Shown piece by piece: positions 31,846 to 40,329 of a DNA stretch of 64,000 bases. This stretch comes from Verrucomicrobiales bacterium. GTDB lineage: Bacteria > Verrucomicrobiota > Verrucomicrobiia > Limisphaerales > UBA9464. The notes beneath the pieces are model-generated. The model saw nothing but the letters and a program-made list of their open reading frames with translations, ran no database searches and was not told where the DNA came from. Position 1 is the stretch's first letter; the number at the start of each line of letters is the position of its first letter. The DNA is taken from positions 1 to 64,000 of the forward strand of contig JAIYBC010000041.1 in the NCBI GenBank assembly GCA_027488845.1, read 5' to 3'. The translations under genes were made by a program, and so were the position numbers.

Positions 31846-33185
31846 CCCGCGGGAAACCATCACCGGGAGAAGTTGCGAACCGGATCCGGCAAGCCGGCAG
31901 CTATCCCAAGAGTCGAAAGGCCTTGGAACACCTGTTGGCAACTGAACCTGAGCTCTGGGTGCCGGCAATCATCGAGGCCGTGGCCCAGGATCTCGGCGAA
32001 GCCGGCTCGGTGGTCGAGCAGCTCATCGCGAACTTCGCCGCCGCCTGCACGGACTTCCCAACCCGATTCTGGCTGTACCAAGAAATCCCCGGAAAATCCG
32101 CCCACTTCCACCGGATCAAGACCGAGTTGGCCTCGTGGATCATCCAGCAGATGGACCCCCAGCATCCGAGCAACCAGCCCCTGCTGGCCCAGATGAATCT
32201 CAATCTCAGCCAACACCTGCGTGACGGGGGACGCGTCCCGGAGGCGCCGCCGTATTCCCGGGCAGCCGTGGAACTCCATGAGGCCTTGTCGGAGTCGGAT
32301 CCCCAACTCACCGGGGATCTGGTCTGGGCGTGGATGTTGCACGCGCAACAACTTTCCGAAGCCGGTCGAGACCAGGACGCCGTTGAAGCCAATCTGGCCG
32401 CCGTGCGCGTCGCTCAACGTCTGGAAGGCGACGAACGGAATCGTCTCCTGGGACAGGCCTGCGTGGCGCTGGGTGCCGCCCTGATCGCCACGCGACAGCC
32501 GAGGCTGGCTTTGGAGCCGCTGAAGAATGGGTATCGCCTGCTCCAGAAGTGCCGCGGACCGGAAAAGGAATATGAGGCGATTGCCGCTCCGGCCGCGGTA
32601 TACCTCGCGGACGCCTTGCTGGATGTGGGGCGTGCGGGTGAAGCGTCGCCGTTTGCTGAAGAGGCCCGTCAGGGTTTCGAGCTGCTGGCCGCGCGGGAAC
32701 CGGGCGTCTATCTGAAGGACTATCTCTGGGCAACGAATGTGGCTTCGCGGGTGGCCATCGCCCTGGGGCAGCCGGAGAAGAGCCGATCACTCCGGTACGA
32801 AGGGGTTCGGATGCTTCAGGATCTGGCCGATAAATACCCCAAGGCTTTCCTCGAGCAGTTGCTCCTTCATCTCACAGGGCTCATCTCCGCCCTGATCAAC
32901 GAACAGCAATGGGATGAGGCCGAAAGCCTGGTCCGCCCGGCGATCCGGATGGGCCGAAAATGGGGACGCCTGACGAAGTCCAAACCCGCCATCTACCTGG
33001 GGAGCAGCTACGCCCAACTGGCCAGCATCTGTCTTGGTGAGGATCGGATGGAGGAGGGACTGCGAGCGGCGCTTCGCGCACGGTTTTACCTGAGGCAGAT
33101 TCCCCAGGCCGATCTCGACCGCAACAGCCTGCTGCCCACGGTGGAGGAGCAAGTCGAGGTCTTCCGGCGGTTCCGGAAGCTGTGA
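31842..33185 (+). CDS. TPR-repeat protein, STAND partner
   Basis: A 447-residue helical protein starting at GTG 31842, overlapping the NTPase stop (GTGA). It carries tetratricopeptide-like repeats across residues 90-440: LLAQMNLNLSQHLRDGGRVP, HAQQLSEAGRDQDAVEANLA, YLADALLDVGRAGEASPFAE and QLASICLGEDRMEEGLRAAL. There is no signal peptide and no enzyme motif. It probably forms the sensor arm of the NTPase. It lies 82 bp before the membrane protein gene of cassette A. Confidence 0.78.
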   Translation: MTRGKPSPGEVANRIRQAGSYPKSRKALEHLLATEPELWVPAIIEAVAQDLGEAGSVVEQLIANFAAACTDFPTRFWLYQEIPGKSAHFHRIKTELASWIIQQMDPQHPSNQPLLAQMNLNLSQHLRDGGRVPEAPPYSRAAVELHEALSESDPQLTGDLVWAWMLHAQQLSEAGRDQDAVEANLAAVRVAQRLEGDERNRLLGQACVALGAALIATRQPRLALEPLKNGYRLLQKCRGPEKEYEAIAAPAAVYLADALLDVGRAGEASPFAEEARQGFELLAAREPGVYLKDYLWATNVASRVAIALGQPEKSRSLRYEGVRMLQDLADKYPKAFLEQLLLHLTGLISALINEQQWDEAESLVRPAIRMGRKWGRLTKSKPAIYLGSSYAQLASICLGEDRMEEGLRAALRARFYLRQIPQADLDRNSLLPTVEEQVEVFRRFRKL

Positions 33186-33267
33186 CCGGGCCATACCGGG
33201 CCGAATTAGGCGCAAACCTGAAAGGTCTTCGGAAGCGACCGGCCGATAAATGCGCTGAACTTACGGC

Positions 33268-34362
33268 GTGCAAACTAACGCGCCACCGGGCCACGGCGAC
33301 CCGGATCCCCAAAAACAGCTCGCCGTTCACCAAGCGCTTCGATCCTGGGCCCGCGCCCTGGTCGAGGGTCTCAAATCCGTCGCCCTCAACCCCGAGCTCA
33401 TCGGGGAGGTCATTTCCTCCGGGGTCCGGAACGCGGAGCGGATTGTCGTCCGGTACCACACCAACCTGTGGAACGCCGCGCGAGGCCATGCCCTGATCGA
33501 GCTCAGCCGCCATGCCAAGGAGCAGAAGCGCCGGGTCCGGGACAAGCTCCGCGATTACAACCGGGCCAAGCGTCAGTATCACCGCTGCTCCTCGGCCAGC
33601 CGTTTCGCGAACTGGACCGCCTGGGGCATCTTCAAGATGACCCTCGCGTTGGTGTCGATGTTCGGATTCCTCACGGCCTCGCTCATCAGCACCTACGAAA
33701 TCTTCCGTAACGTCTCCCAGTTTGGGGACTCCGCTTCGATCTGCTTCGCGGTGGCGACCCTCATCGGCTGCGCCTGTGTCGCCATCAAGCTCATCGCGGA
33801 GCGGCTTCGGACCGAAGAGTCCGCCCGTCGCCTCTGTTTCATCCTCGGCGGGATCACCCTGTTCCTCGGACTGACCTACACCACGCTGTTTTCCTTCGCG
33901 ACGGGAGGCTTCCTGGTCGAGCCGACCGACATCCTCAACCCGTCCACCGGCAAAGTCCGCGGACTCGGGCCCTATCTCCAATGGTGTCAGATGTGGTTGG
34001 AGCTCTTCGGCGCCAATGCCTCCTATGCCTACGCACACCTCATCTACATCCAGCACCAGTCCCCCTCCGCCGTGCCGAATCCGGACGCCTGGCTCTTCGA
34101 GGACCGCCTGAACCGGGCCGACCAGGAACTGGCCCGGGAACAGCACGCCCTGCACGAGCTGCCGACGCTCCGGAACCAGCTCATCGCCGAGCGGCGCGCC
34201 TTCGTGGACGCCGCCCGTTCCAACTACCTCATCCGCGCCGAGGCCGCCCGCAAGCAGCGCTCCGGCATCGAGGCCAAGGCCTCCGGCAAAGCCGACGCCT
34301 CCCCGGCGCCGCGCCCTTCCACCCCCTTGATTGACCGCATCATCGACTTCTTCCGCAACTGA
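33268..34362 (+). CDS. Cassette A gene 1: multipass membrane protein
   Basis: A 364-residue protein. The N-terminal 110 residues are cytosolic, basic and helical (RHAKEQKRRVRDKLRDYNRA). Hydrophobic segments follow: FKMTLALVSMFGFLTASLIS, ICFAVATLIGCACVAIKLIA, RLCFILGGITLFLGLTYTTL and QWCQMWLELFGANASYAYAH, giving about four spans, then a long C-terminal coiled coil rich in Arg, Ala and Glu. A close homologue (roughly 80% identical by eye) is encoded at 60786-61892. I recognise no family. The genes for the exported and relaxase-like proteins follow at 2 bp and an ATGA overlap. Confidence 0.8.
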   Translation: MQTNAPPGHGDPDPQKQLAVHQALRSWARALVEGLKSVALNPELIGEVISSGVRNAERIVVRYHTNLWNAARGHALIELSRHAKEQKRRVRDKLRDYNRAKRQYHRCSSASRFANWTAWGIFKMTLALVSMFGFLTASLISTYEIFRNVSQFGDSASICFAVATLIGCACVAIKLIAERLRTEESARRLCFILGGITLFLGLTYTTLFSFATGGFLVEPTDILNPSTGKVRGLGPYLQWCQMWLELFGANASYAYAHLIYIQHQSPSAVPNPDAWLFEDRLNRADQELAREQHALHELPTLRNQLIAERRAFVDAARSNYLIRAEAARKQRSGIEAKASGKADASPAPRPSTPLIDRIIDFFRN

Positions 34363-34364
34363 CC

Positions 34365-35672
34365 ATGAAACCGCTCCATCTCCTCGCCGCCATCGTTCTC
34401 ACCGCCACGGCCCACGCCGTTCCCCACCACGTCGTCATCGTCGTGGGGCCGAACATCCCCTCGGCCCTTCACGCCAGCATCAACGGCCAGCTCGAATCGG
34501 TGATGGCATCGGGGGAACCCGGCACCCAAGTGACGGTCTTCAGTGGCGACACCTACCAGACCCTCTCGTCGGTCACCCTGACCGATTCCCGGCCACTCCT
34601 GCAGCGGGAGCGCAATGTCCCGTCCATTCGGGCCGCGGTCTTGGCCGTCCGCCAGGGCACCAACTCGGCTGCCCTGCTGGCGGTCCCCCGGGTCCTGGAT
34701 GAAATCAGCCGCCAGATCCGGCCGGTGAACGGCTCCATCCTCCTCATCGGGGATGCCTATCCGTGCCATGGCCAGGAAGGTTTTTGTCTCAGCACCAACT
34801 GGCCGGCCGACGGCCAGCTGCTTCAGCCCGCTTCCTCCTTCAGCACCGTGGAGCGTCGGCATCAACTGGAGCAGACCACCGTGCATTGGCTGACCACGGA
34901 CCCGGATCGCTCGTCGGGGGAAATCCATCGTCGGAGCATGGAACGGTTTTGGAGCCTCTTCGTCTCCACCCAAGGCGGCTCACTCGTCAGCTACACCCCG
35001 AACGTCACCGCCGCCTTCCAAAGCGCCTTCTCCGGCCGCCGTGAACCCTTCCAGCAGGTCACCGTGAACCCGGCCGACACCAACCGCCTGTTCCATTGGG
35101 TTGGGGAACCCCCAGTCGAACCGGTTCCGGTGATTCACCGCATCGACCTGTTCGTGACCAACGAGGTGACCCGCATCGTCACCAACTGGGTCGAGGAAGT
35201 GCGACGCGCCCCGTCGCCGTGGCCGGCGGTTCCTCCCGGCAAAACTGGCTTCGGTGTCCTGTGGACCACCCCGGTGGGGGAATCCCGCGCCGTCGACATT
35301 GACCTGCACCTGCCGGTGCCCAAGGACGGGGTGGAACTGTCCTGGAAGAACAAGATGTCACCATCCGGTCGCTACTACCGGGACATCCAAAAGTCGGATC
35401 CAAACCTGTCGCCCGACTGGAAGAACTCGTGGGAGTATGTGGAACTCGAAGGTCTCCAACTGCCCGAAGCCATCTACTTGAACCGCTATGCTGGCTCGTC
35501 GGCTGTCACCGGCGAAGTCCGCATCGAGCACAACGGCCGTGTCCAAGTGATTGCGTTCGTGATGCCGTCCGTCTCCGGCAACCGCGGCGCTGACGCCAAC
35601 CGTCGTGAGCGTACCCCACAATGGCTCCGCGTCGACCTGCGGGCGGTGCTTGAGAAGCTGGAAGCCCGATGA
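34365..35672 (+). CDS. Cassette A gene 2: exported protein with vWA-like fold
   Basis: A 435-residue protein with a signal peptide (MKPLHLLAAIVLTATAHA). The region starting HHVVIVVGPNIPSALHASIN, with GTQVTVFSGDTYQTLSSVTL and GSILLIGDAYPCHGQEGFCL, alternates strands and helices like a von Willebrand A fold, but the MIDAS DxSxS is not visible. The C-terminal part (from about 270) contains NWVEEVRRAPSPWPAVP and a beta-rich segment WEYVELEGLQLPEAIYLNRY. It matches 59472-60782 closely along its whole length, and a decayed copy is at 49149-49630. I infer a periplasmic or surface protein working with the membrane protein. Confidence 0.8.
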   Translation: MKPLHLLAAIVLTATAHAVPHHVVIVVGPNIPSALHASINGQLESVMASGEPGTQVTVFSGDTYQTLSSVTLTDSRPLLQRERNVPSIRAAVLAVRQGTNSAALLAVPRVLDEISRQIRPVNGSILLIGDAYPCHGQEGFCLSTNWPADGQLLQPASSFSTVERRHQLEQTTVHWLTTDPDRSSGEIHRRSMERFWSLFVSTQGGSLVSYTPNVTAAFQSAFSGRREPFQQVTVNPADTNRLFHWVGEPPVEPVPVIHRIDLFVTNEVTRIVTNWVEEVRRAPSPWPAVPPGKTGFGVLWTTPVGESRAVDIDLHLPVPKDGVELSWKNKMSPSGRYYRDIQKSDPNLSPDWKNSWEYVELEGLQLPEAIYLNRYAGSSAVTGEVRIEHNGRVQVIAFVMPSVSGNRGADANRRERTPQWLRVDLRAVLEKLEAR

Positions 35673-36625
35673 GCTCGGACATTGAACCAATCCATCTGGA
35701 TTCGCTGCTGGAGGTGATCGAAGAACTCTTCGGGGCCGACTACGAATCCCACCGCCTCGGAACCCCGGGGTGGTGGGGTGGTTCGGATCTTCAGCGGCTA
35801 GGTCTGGAGAGGCCGGTGGAACGTCCCGATTTCGAGAACCTCTTCACCTTCCATGACCCTCAAGGGCGAATCCCCACGCCCGAGGGTCGGATGGACAACA
35901 ACCCGGTGGTTGCCCAAAGGGTGACGTTTGAGGCCAGACCGGAGGTCACCACCCTATGGGCACTGGGCGATCCGCAGCAGCAGCAGGAGCTTGCTTCATC
36001 TCATGTCACCGCTGTGCGGCAAACGATGTCCAACCTCCACTCGCTGGCTCTGCTGGAATCCGAATCTCCCCACCCGGTTCATGGACGTGGGTGCCTCTTT
36101 GCCTCCTTCACCGAAGGTGCGGCCGAAAATCTCACGCCTCGCCTGCGGACCTCGGTGTTGATCTGCCAGCAATACCGGCTGCCGGACGGACAGGCGGTTC
36201 ATTTTCCGTTGAATCTGGCCCCGGGGACGTCCAAGGCAATTTTCGAGCGGTGGGAATGGCGGCGTCTTTCGGACCGAATCGGCGTCTTGGGCGCCACCCC
36301 CGAAACACAGGTCCCCGAAAACCTATTCAAGCCGTTGGCCGCTGCGCAGGGCAGGTCGCTCCGGGCATTTCCTGAGGCGCCTGCGGAACTTTCCAATTCG
36401 GAGATTTTTAGCCGTTGGAAAGCGCAGGCCTCTCAAACGGGCTTCGGCGCGGCCGAGGTTCAGAATGCCTTTTCCGCAGCCTATCGGCATGGACTCGCCA
36501 TCCATGCCCGGGAGCAGGTGCTCAGGTCCGCAGCCATCGAGGAACGCTGGAACGCCATGATCCGGACCGGCGCACGTGAACAGCGGCAGGACCGCCATGG
36601 GCCGGAGCATGGGCCCGAACGGTGA
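35669..36625 (+). CDS. Cassette A gene 3: MobF-relaxase-like protein lacking metal histidines
   Basis: A 318-residue protein overlapping gene 2 by ATGA. It aligns by eye with the N-terminal domain of the MobF relaxase at 13952-16366: WWGGSDLQRLGLERPV corresponds to LWFGEGAAALGLSGPV, ENLF to RNLF, and VTFEARPEVTTLWALGDPQQ to LTFSAPKSVALLWALGTPEQ, with AVRQTM matching AVEKAL. The metal-binding motif LHTHCLLVN is replaced by LRTSVLICQQ, so at least two histidines are missing. I infer a catalytically dead or repurposed relaxase fold. The C-terminal half is helical. Decayed relatives lie at 48200-49148 and 58946-59470. Confidence 0.7.
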   Translation: MSSDIEPIHLDSLLEVIEELFGADYESHRLGTPGWWGGSDLQRLGLERPVERPDFENLFTFHDPQGRIPTPEGRMDNNPVVAQRVTFEARPEVTTLWALGDPQQQQELASSHVTAVRQTMSNLHSLALLESESPHPVHGRGCLFASFTEGAAENLTPRLRTSVLICQQYRLPDGQAVHFPLNLAPGTSKAIFERWEWRRLSDRIGVLGATPETQVPENLFKPLAAAQGRSLRAFPEAPAELSNSEIFSRWKAQASQTGFGAAEVQNAFSAAYRHGLAIHAREQVLRSAAIEERWNAMIRTGAREQRQDRHGPEHGPER

Positions 36626-36776
36626 AGCTCCACACTGCGCGGCCCAGCCGTCGAGGCGGCGGTCGGCGATGGGACTAGAGCCGGAGGGGGCCGAAGCGAA
36701 GCGCGCCGTCGGTCGCGGTCCCCTCCGTGCGACGGGGGCCCCGTCGTCGGACGCCGCCAACCCGACGAGGGTAGAT

Positions 36777-37679
36777 TCAAAGCCAGCCCTGCTTCGGTTG
36801 CCATATTCCAGGCGGTCGGGAACCCGACTGGAACGAGGCCAGCAATGGCCCGAGAAAATCGCCGATGCTTCCGACCACCTCCGGCAGGCGCGGAGTGGTT
36901 TCCGACACGACGGCCTGCCGGACAAAGGCGTCCCACTGAACCCGCTTGCCCGAATCTTCGCTGAACTCCGTGGTCAGTGCCGTCACCGGACCAGTAGGAA
37001 GCGGCGTGTTGCGCGCGGCGAACGTCGCGCGGATGGCCCCGGCCAGGACGCTGCCATCAAAGGCGCAGGTTTGCGCCAGCTGCCAGAGGTCGAAAAAATC
37101 CTTCATCCGGCTGTTGCCCAATCCCAGCCGCACCATGGCCTCCAGTTTCTCCGCGATGACGGTTTCCGGCGGATAGGCCCGCAGCTTTGGCTTCGGCGTG
37201 TCCAACAGGGTCGGGAATTCCACCAGCACCGGCGGCGGCACGGTGGCGTCGCCGAAACCGACATCGACCTGCACCGTGATCCGTGCGCCCGCCAACTCGG
37301 CCCGGAGAATCATCCGGATGCCGCCTGCTTCCATCGCGGCCCGGATCGGTTCGGCCGTCACCTCACCGAAGACCAGGCCATCCGGTTCAACCGGCGTGGC
37401 GACGACCTCGCGGAAGAGTGCGACCAGTTCTTCCAGGGAACGCCGCCGAAGGCCCAGCAGGTCCAAGTCCCGCGTAGCCCGGTGCGGCGAACCCTCCCAG
37501 ACTGTGAAGAGCATGGCTCCCTTGAGCAGGAAACGCTCGCCATGGGGCGAGGCGGCCAGCCGGCACAGCACCCGTTCCACGCCATAGCGGGCCAGTACAC
37601 GGTTGAATTCCCATTTTTCGGACTGGGCCAGCGTGAGCAGGCGCTGGCGCACCGAGGCGGCAACATTGGGGGTCTTCAT
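36777..37679 (-). CDS. abiEii: AbiEii-type nucleotidyltransferase toxin
   Basis: A 300-residue protein from ATG 37679. The nucleotidyltransferase core is RFLLKGAMLFTVWEGSPHRA, with TRDLDLLG holding the catalytic aspartates (D-x-D) and VQVDVGFGDA further on. This is the AbiEii/AbiGii toxin family. KLRAYPPETVIAEKLEAMVR and SRMKDFFDLWQL are family motifs. The start overlaps the AbiEi stop in ATGA. AbiE is a type IV toxin-antitoxin system associated with phage abortive infection and stabilisation of mobile elements. A 15-nt hairpin (36731-36745, 7-bp stem GACGGGG) lies in the gap to the convergent cassette A gene. Confidence 0.88.
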   Translation of the reverse strand: MKTPNVAASVRQRLLTLAQSEKWEFNRVLARYGVERVLCRLAASPHGERFLLKGAMLFTVWEGSPHRATRDLDLLGLRRRSLEELVALFREVVATPVEPDGLVFGEVTAEPIRAAMEAGGIRMILRAELAGARITVQVDVGFGDATVPPPVLVEFPTLLDTPKPKLRAYPPETVIAEKLEAMVRLGLGNSRMKDFFDLWQLAQTCAFDGSVLAGAIRATFAARNTPLPTGPVTALTTEFSEDSGKRVQWDAFVRQAVVSETTPRLPEVVGSIGDFLGPLLASFQSGSRPPGIWQPKQGWL

Positions 37680-38278
37680 GCGAGTGACTCCACGTAGGGG
37701 CGGATGACGTTGTGCATGCGGCAGACGCGGGCCATGGCCCAAAGCTCGTCCATGGTGAACCGGCGCCTGGTCCAGCCGTCGCGCAGCGCCTCGATGGCGA
37801 GGCTGATGCCGATCTTGTTCCGGTATTTGAAACAGTCGGCGACGGTCTTGGCCGGGGTGGTGATCCGCACGGGCACGCCGTCGATGGGGTGGACGGCGGT
37901 TCCGGCCTTGAGCGCCTCGCCGCCGAACCGCACGACATGCAGCGGCGGATACCCTTCCGCGGGCAGGCGGGACTTGCGGTCGATGGCCAGCCAGACTTCG
38001 TGCGGGGTCTGGGTGGTCAGTTCGTGGAACACCAGGGCTGAGAGCAGGCAGACGACCCCCTGCGGCACCCGCACGGCGGCCTGGGCCAGGCTGTGGTGCT
38101 CGGAAACCTCATGACCTGCGACGGCATAGACCCCGTGGCTGAGCCGGGAGATCCTGCCATCGGCCAGCGGCGTTTCGAGCGCGGTGCGCGGGAGTCCGAG
38201 CCGCACCAGGTCGCGGGTGCGGATGACCGGTTTCCGGCGGAGCAGCGGTTTGAGCCTGGAATCAACGGTGGCAGCCAT
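37676..38278 (-). CDS. abiEi: AbiEi antitoxin / transcriptional repressor
   Basis: A 200-residue protein. I use ATG 38278 (MAATVDSRLKPLLRRKPVIR), because upstream in-frame starts would run through the operator. The N-terminal wHTH has VIRTRDLVRLGLPRTALETP and DGRISRLSHGVYAVAG, and the C-terminal domain contains PVRITTPAKTVADCFKYRNK, which is conserved in AbiEi. These proteins neutralise AbiEii and repress their own promoter by binding inverted repeats upstream. A suitable repeat is at 38296-38324. Confidence 0.88.
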   Translation of the reverse strand: MAATVDSRLKPLLRRKPVIRTRDLVRLGLPRTALETPLADGRISRLSHGVYAVAGHEVSEHHSLAQAAVRVPQGVVCLLSALVFHELTTQTPHEVWLAIDRKSRLPAEGYPPLHVVRFGGEALKAGTAVHPIDGVPVRITTPAKTVADCFKYRNKIGISLAIEALRDGWTRRRFTMDELWAMARVCRMHNVIRPYVESLA

Positions 38279-38295
38279 GACCCAAGGATACAATA

Positions 38296-38324
38296 TGTCG
38301 GCACTTGTTTGCAAGTGACTGACA
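38296..38324. promoter_or_regulatory. Palindrome upstream of abiEi, likely AbiEi operator
   Basis: The inverted repeat CACTTG-TTTG-CAAGTG (38302-38317) is framed by TGTC (38296) and GACA, giving a longer imperfect dyad. It sits about 20 bp upstream of the abiEi start. Autorepression through paired inverted repeats is known for AbiEi. Confidence 0.6.
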
Positions 38325-38370
38325 TTTGTTTCAATCCGGGAAACCCGGCGGCGAGACTTGGCGAGTGGGT

Positions 38371-39456
38371 TCATGAAGGGACGGCGGTGGCGGGGATGGG
38401 GGCGGTGGGCGGAGGATTCACCGTCAACGGGCCGGGAAAACGGATTTCCCGGCTCAAGTCATTCGCCTGCTGCGCCTCGTAGGCCGACAACGGCGGCACG
38501 ATCACCTGCGCCCGGCGCGCGTAGGCCCGATGGACCGCCTTGCTGTTGTGACCCAGCGCCTCTTGGGCGAACCGTTCCGGATAGCCACAACGGCGGGCCC
38601 GTTCCGCCCACGCGTAACGGTAGGAGTGAAGGGACACCCCCTTGATGTCGAGCCCACGGGTCCGCTGCATGAACTCGGTCGCGCGGTCTCCGGGGCGGAC
38701 GGTCCGCAGGTAAGGGAACAGCGGCCCGTCCTGGGGCAGGCGGCGCAGGATGGCCTCGACCGGCTCGTCGAAGCGGATCAGCGCGTATTCTCCGGTCTTC
38801 TTCCGTTGGTAGCTGATGACGCGCTGCTTCCAGTCGATGTCTTCGGTCCGGAGAAACGCGATGTCGGACTGGGACGCGCCGATGTGCCACGCCAGCTCGT
38901 AGAACGCCCTCCGCTCCCGGTTGGTCTCGGCGGCGAGGATCTTCTGGTGCTCCTCGAAGGTGATGGCGCGCCGCTCCCGGTGCCGGATTTTCGGCCATTG
39001 GCGCTTCGGGATGATCGGCGCGGGCAGCCAGCTCATGTCCAAGGCAAAATTGTGGATGCGGCGCAGGTAGGCGTTGGTCGAGACCTTGCCGACCTCCATG
39101 GTGCGGAGCAGATGCTCGGCGCGCGTCTCGATGAGGGCCCGGTCGTTGAGCCCGGCCAGGGCCTTGTCCTTCTGGGCGATGATCCACCGCCGCCGGGTCT
39201 CGCCCATCTTGAGCTTCACGATCTCCTCGATGACCTGCCGCCAAGTGCGCGAAGCGGCCTTGGGGTCCGCCGCCATCATGTAGGCGCGGGCCATCTGCAG
39301 GTTCACGAACGGGACCGCGTGAGCTTCGTTGCGGGCGTGGACCAGACGGCGGGCGTCCACGCGGTCCTTGGTGCCGAGGGACTCTTGTCGCCCGGATTCG
39401 GAATCGTGGCACCAGAAGACTTTGCCGCGCCGGAACAGTCGGAATTTGAGCTTCAT
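38371..39456 (-). CDS. Tyrosine recombinase/integrase
   Basis: A 361-residue site-specific recombinase. The N-terminal SAM-like/core-binding region ends near 170. The catalytic domain has LHSYRYAWAERARRCGYPER, in which HxxR is the box II His-Arg pair, LGHNSKAVHRAYARRA with the second His and the nucleophilic Tyr, and QRKKTGEY holding the beta-hairpin Lys. At the first Arg site the sequence is GASQSDIAFL rather than TGLRxSEL, so the canonical Arg I is not evident. This is a known variant in a Verrucomicrobiota/Planctomycetota-type subfamily, from memory. The 870 bp upstream is non-coding and may hold an att site. Confidence 0.85.
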   Translation of the reverse strand: MKLKFRLFRRGKVFWCHDSESGRQESLGTKDRVDARRLVHARNEAHAVPFVNLQMARAYMMAADPKAASRTWRQVIEEIVKLKMGETRRRWIIAQKDKALAGLNDRALIETRAEHLLRTMEVGKVSTNAYLRRIHNFALDMSWLPAPIIPKRQWPKIRHRERRAITFEEHQKILAAETNRERRAFYELAWHIGASQSDIAFLRTEDIDWKQRVISYQRKKTGEYALIRFDEPVEAILRRLPQDGPLFPYLRTVRPGDRATEFMQRTRGLDIKGVSLHSYRYAWAERARRCGYPERFAQEALGHNSKAVHRAYARRAQVIVPPLSAYEAQQANDLSREIRFPGPLTVNPPPTAPIPATAVPS

Positions 39457-40329
39457 AATCGTGTTGATTACGAAGCGTGAACCGAGCGCCCTCCCTCGCG
39501 TTAGCCAGCGATCAGCGGGTTAAGTCCGGTTAAGCCGGAGGCCTGCAAGGCAGGCCAGTTTGCTGACGTTTCTGCTGACAGTTAACGGTATTTTGGACCG
39601 TCTCCCCGACCGAATCCCTTAAAAACCCAGCAAATCCGGTTGGAGGCGAGGGTCGGAATCGTCCTGATAGCCAGCGGTTTACGGCGACAACGTGCCAGAA
39701 TCATGGGCCGAGATCAAGTAACGCCGCCTAACCCGACCTAACCCTTGGTGTCCAAGTCGGTGTCCGCTTTGGTGTCCGACGCAAGTCTCCGGGACGGGAG
39801 CTCGGACTGCGCACCATGTTGGGGAGCCGCAACAGTCGCCATGCATCAAACTCTGGCCGGAGGGATTGTGGGTCCGGTAGTCGCGCCAGCCAGTCAAGGA
39901 AGCCGTTAAAGCGGTCAAGATACACAATCCGGATCGAGCCTTGTGACAAGTCTTGGCTTTGCCCTAATGGAAATCAGAGAGCGTCTCTGCTCAGGCTTAA
40001 TTGGTATTGAAATCCTCAATGCATTTGTTGCGATGAGATTCGCTAATTCCGGTCAAGCTTCGAAGGATGTGGATCAAGTGGCCATGGCTTACGAAGCCAA
40101 GGCACGATCGCATTGAAATCACAACTCATTGATGGGCAACGCCTTCGATTCAATATCATCCTAAAGATGTGTTTCGGAACAGGCATCGCGGACGTGAGGA
40201 ATGTCATGTCGATCTTGTGACATTCTTCAGGATAGGAAATTTGTTGACCTCGGAGAGCAAGTTGTAGGAGAAGATACTAGGTAGATTCAATGGAAGGGTT
40301 GGTAGTTAGAATCCCCAACTGCTCCGACA
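39457..40329. other. Non-coding region upstream of the integrase, candidate attachment region
   Basis: No gene is supported in these 873 bases. Observed features are a direct repeat GGTTAAG-TCC-GGTTAAG near 39518-39534, and three copies of GGTGTCC at exact 12-nt steps (39747, 39759, 39771). On the minus strand these would encode a DTKADTDLDTKG tail followed by a stop, possibly the debris of another integrase C-terminus. GC content falls from about 39.9 kb onward, where the RHS island begins. No tRNA was recognised. Confidence 0.4.

Noticed and set aside
39679-39949. Overlapping short minus-strand frames near the integrase
   Set aside because: They disagree on frame, lack starts with ribosome binding sites, and fit a decayed integrase tail at best.
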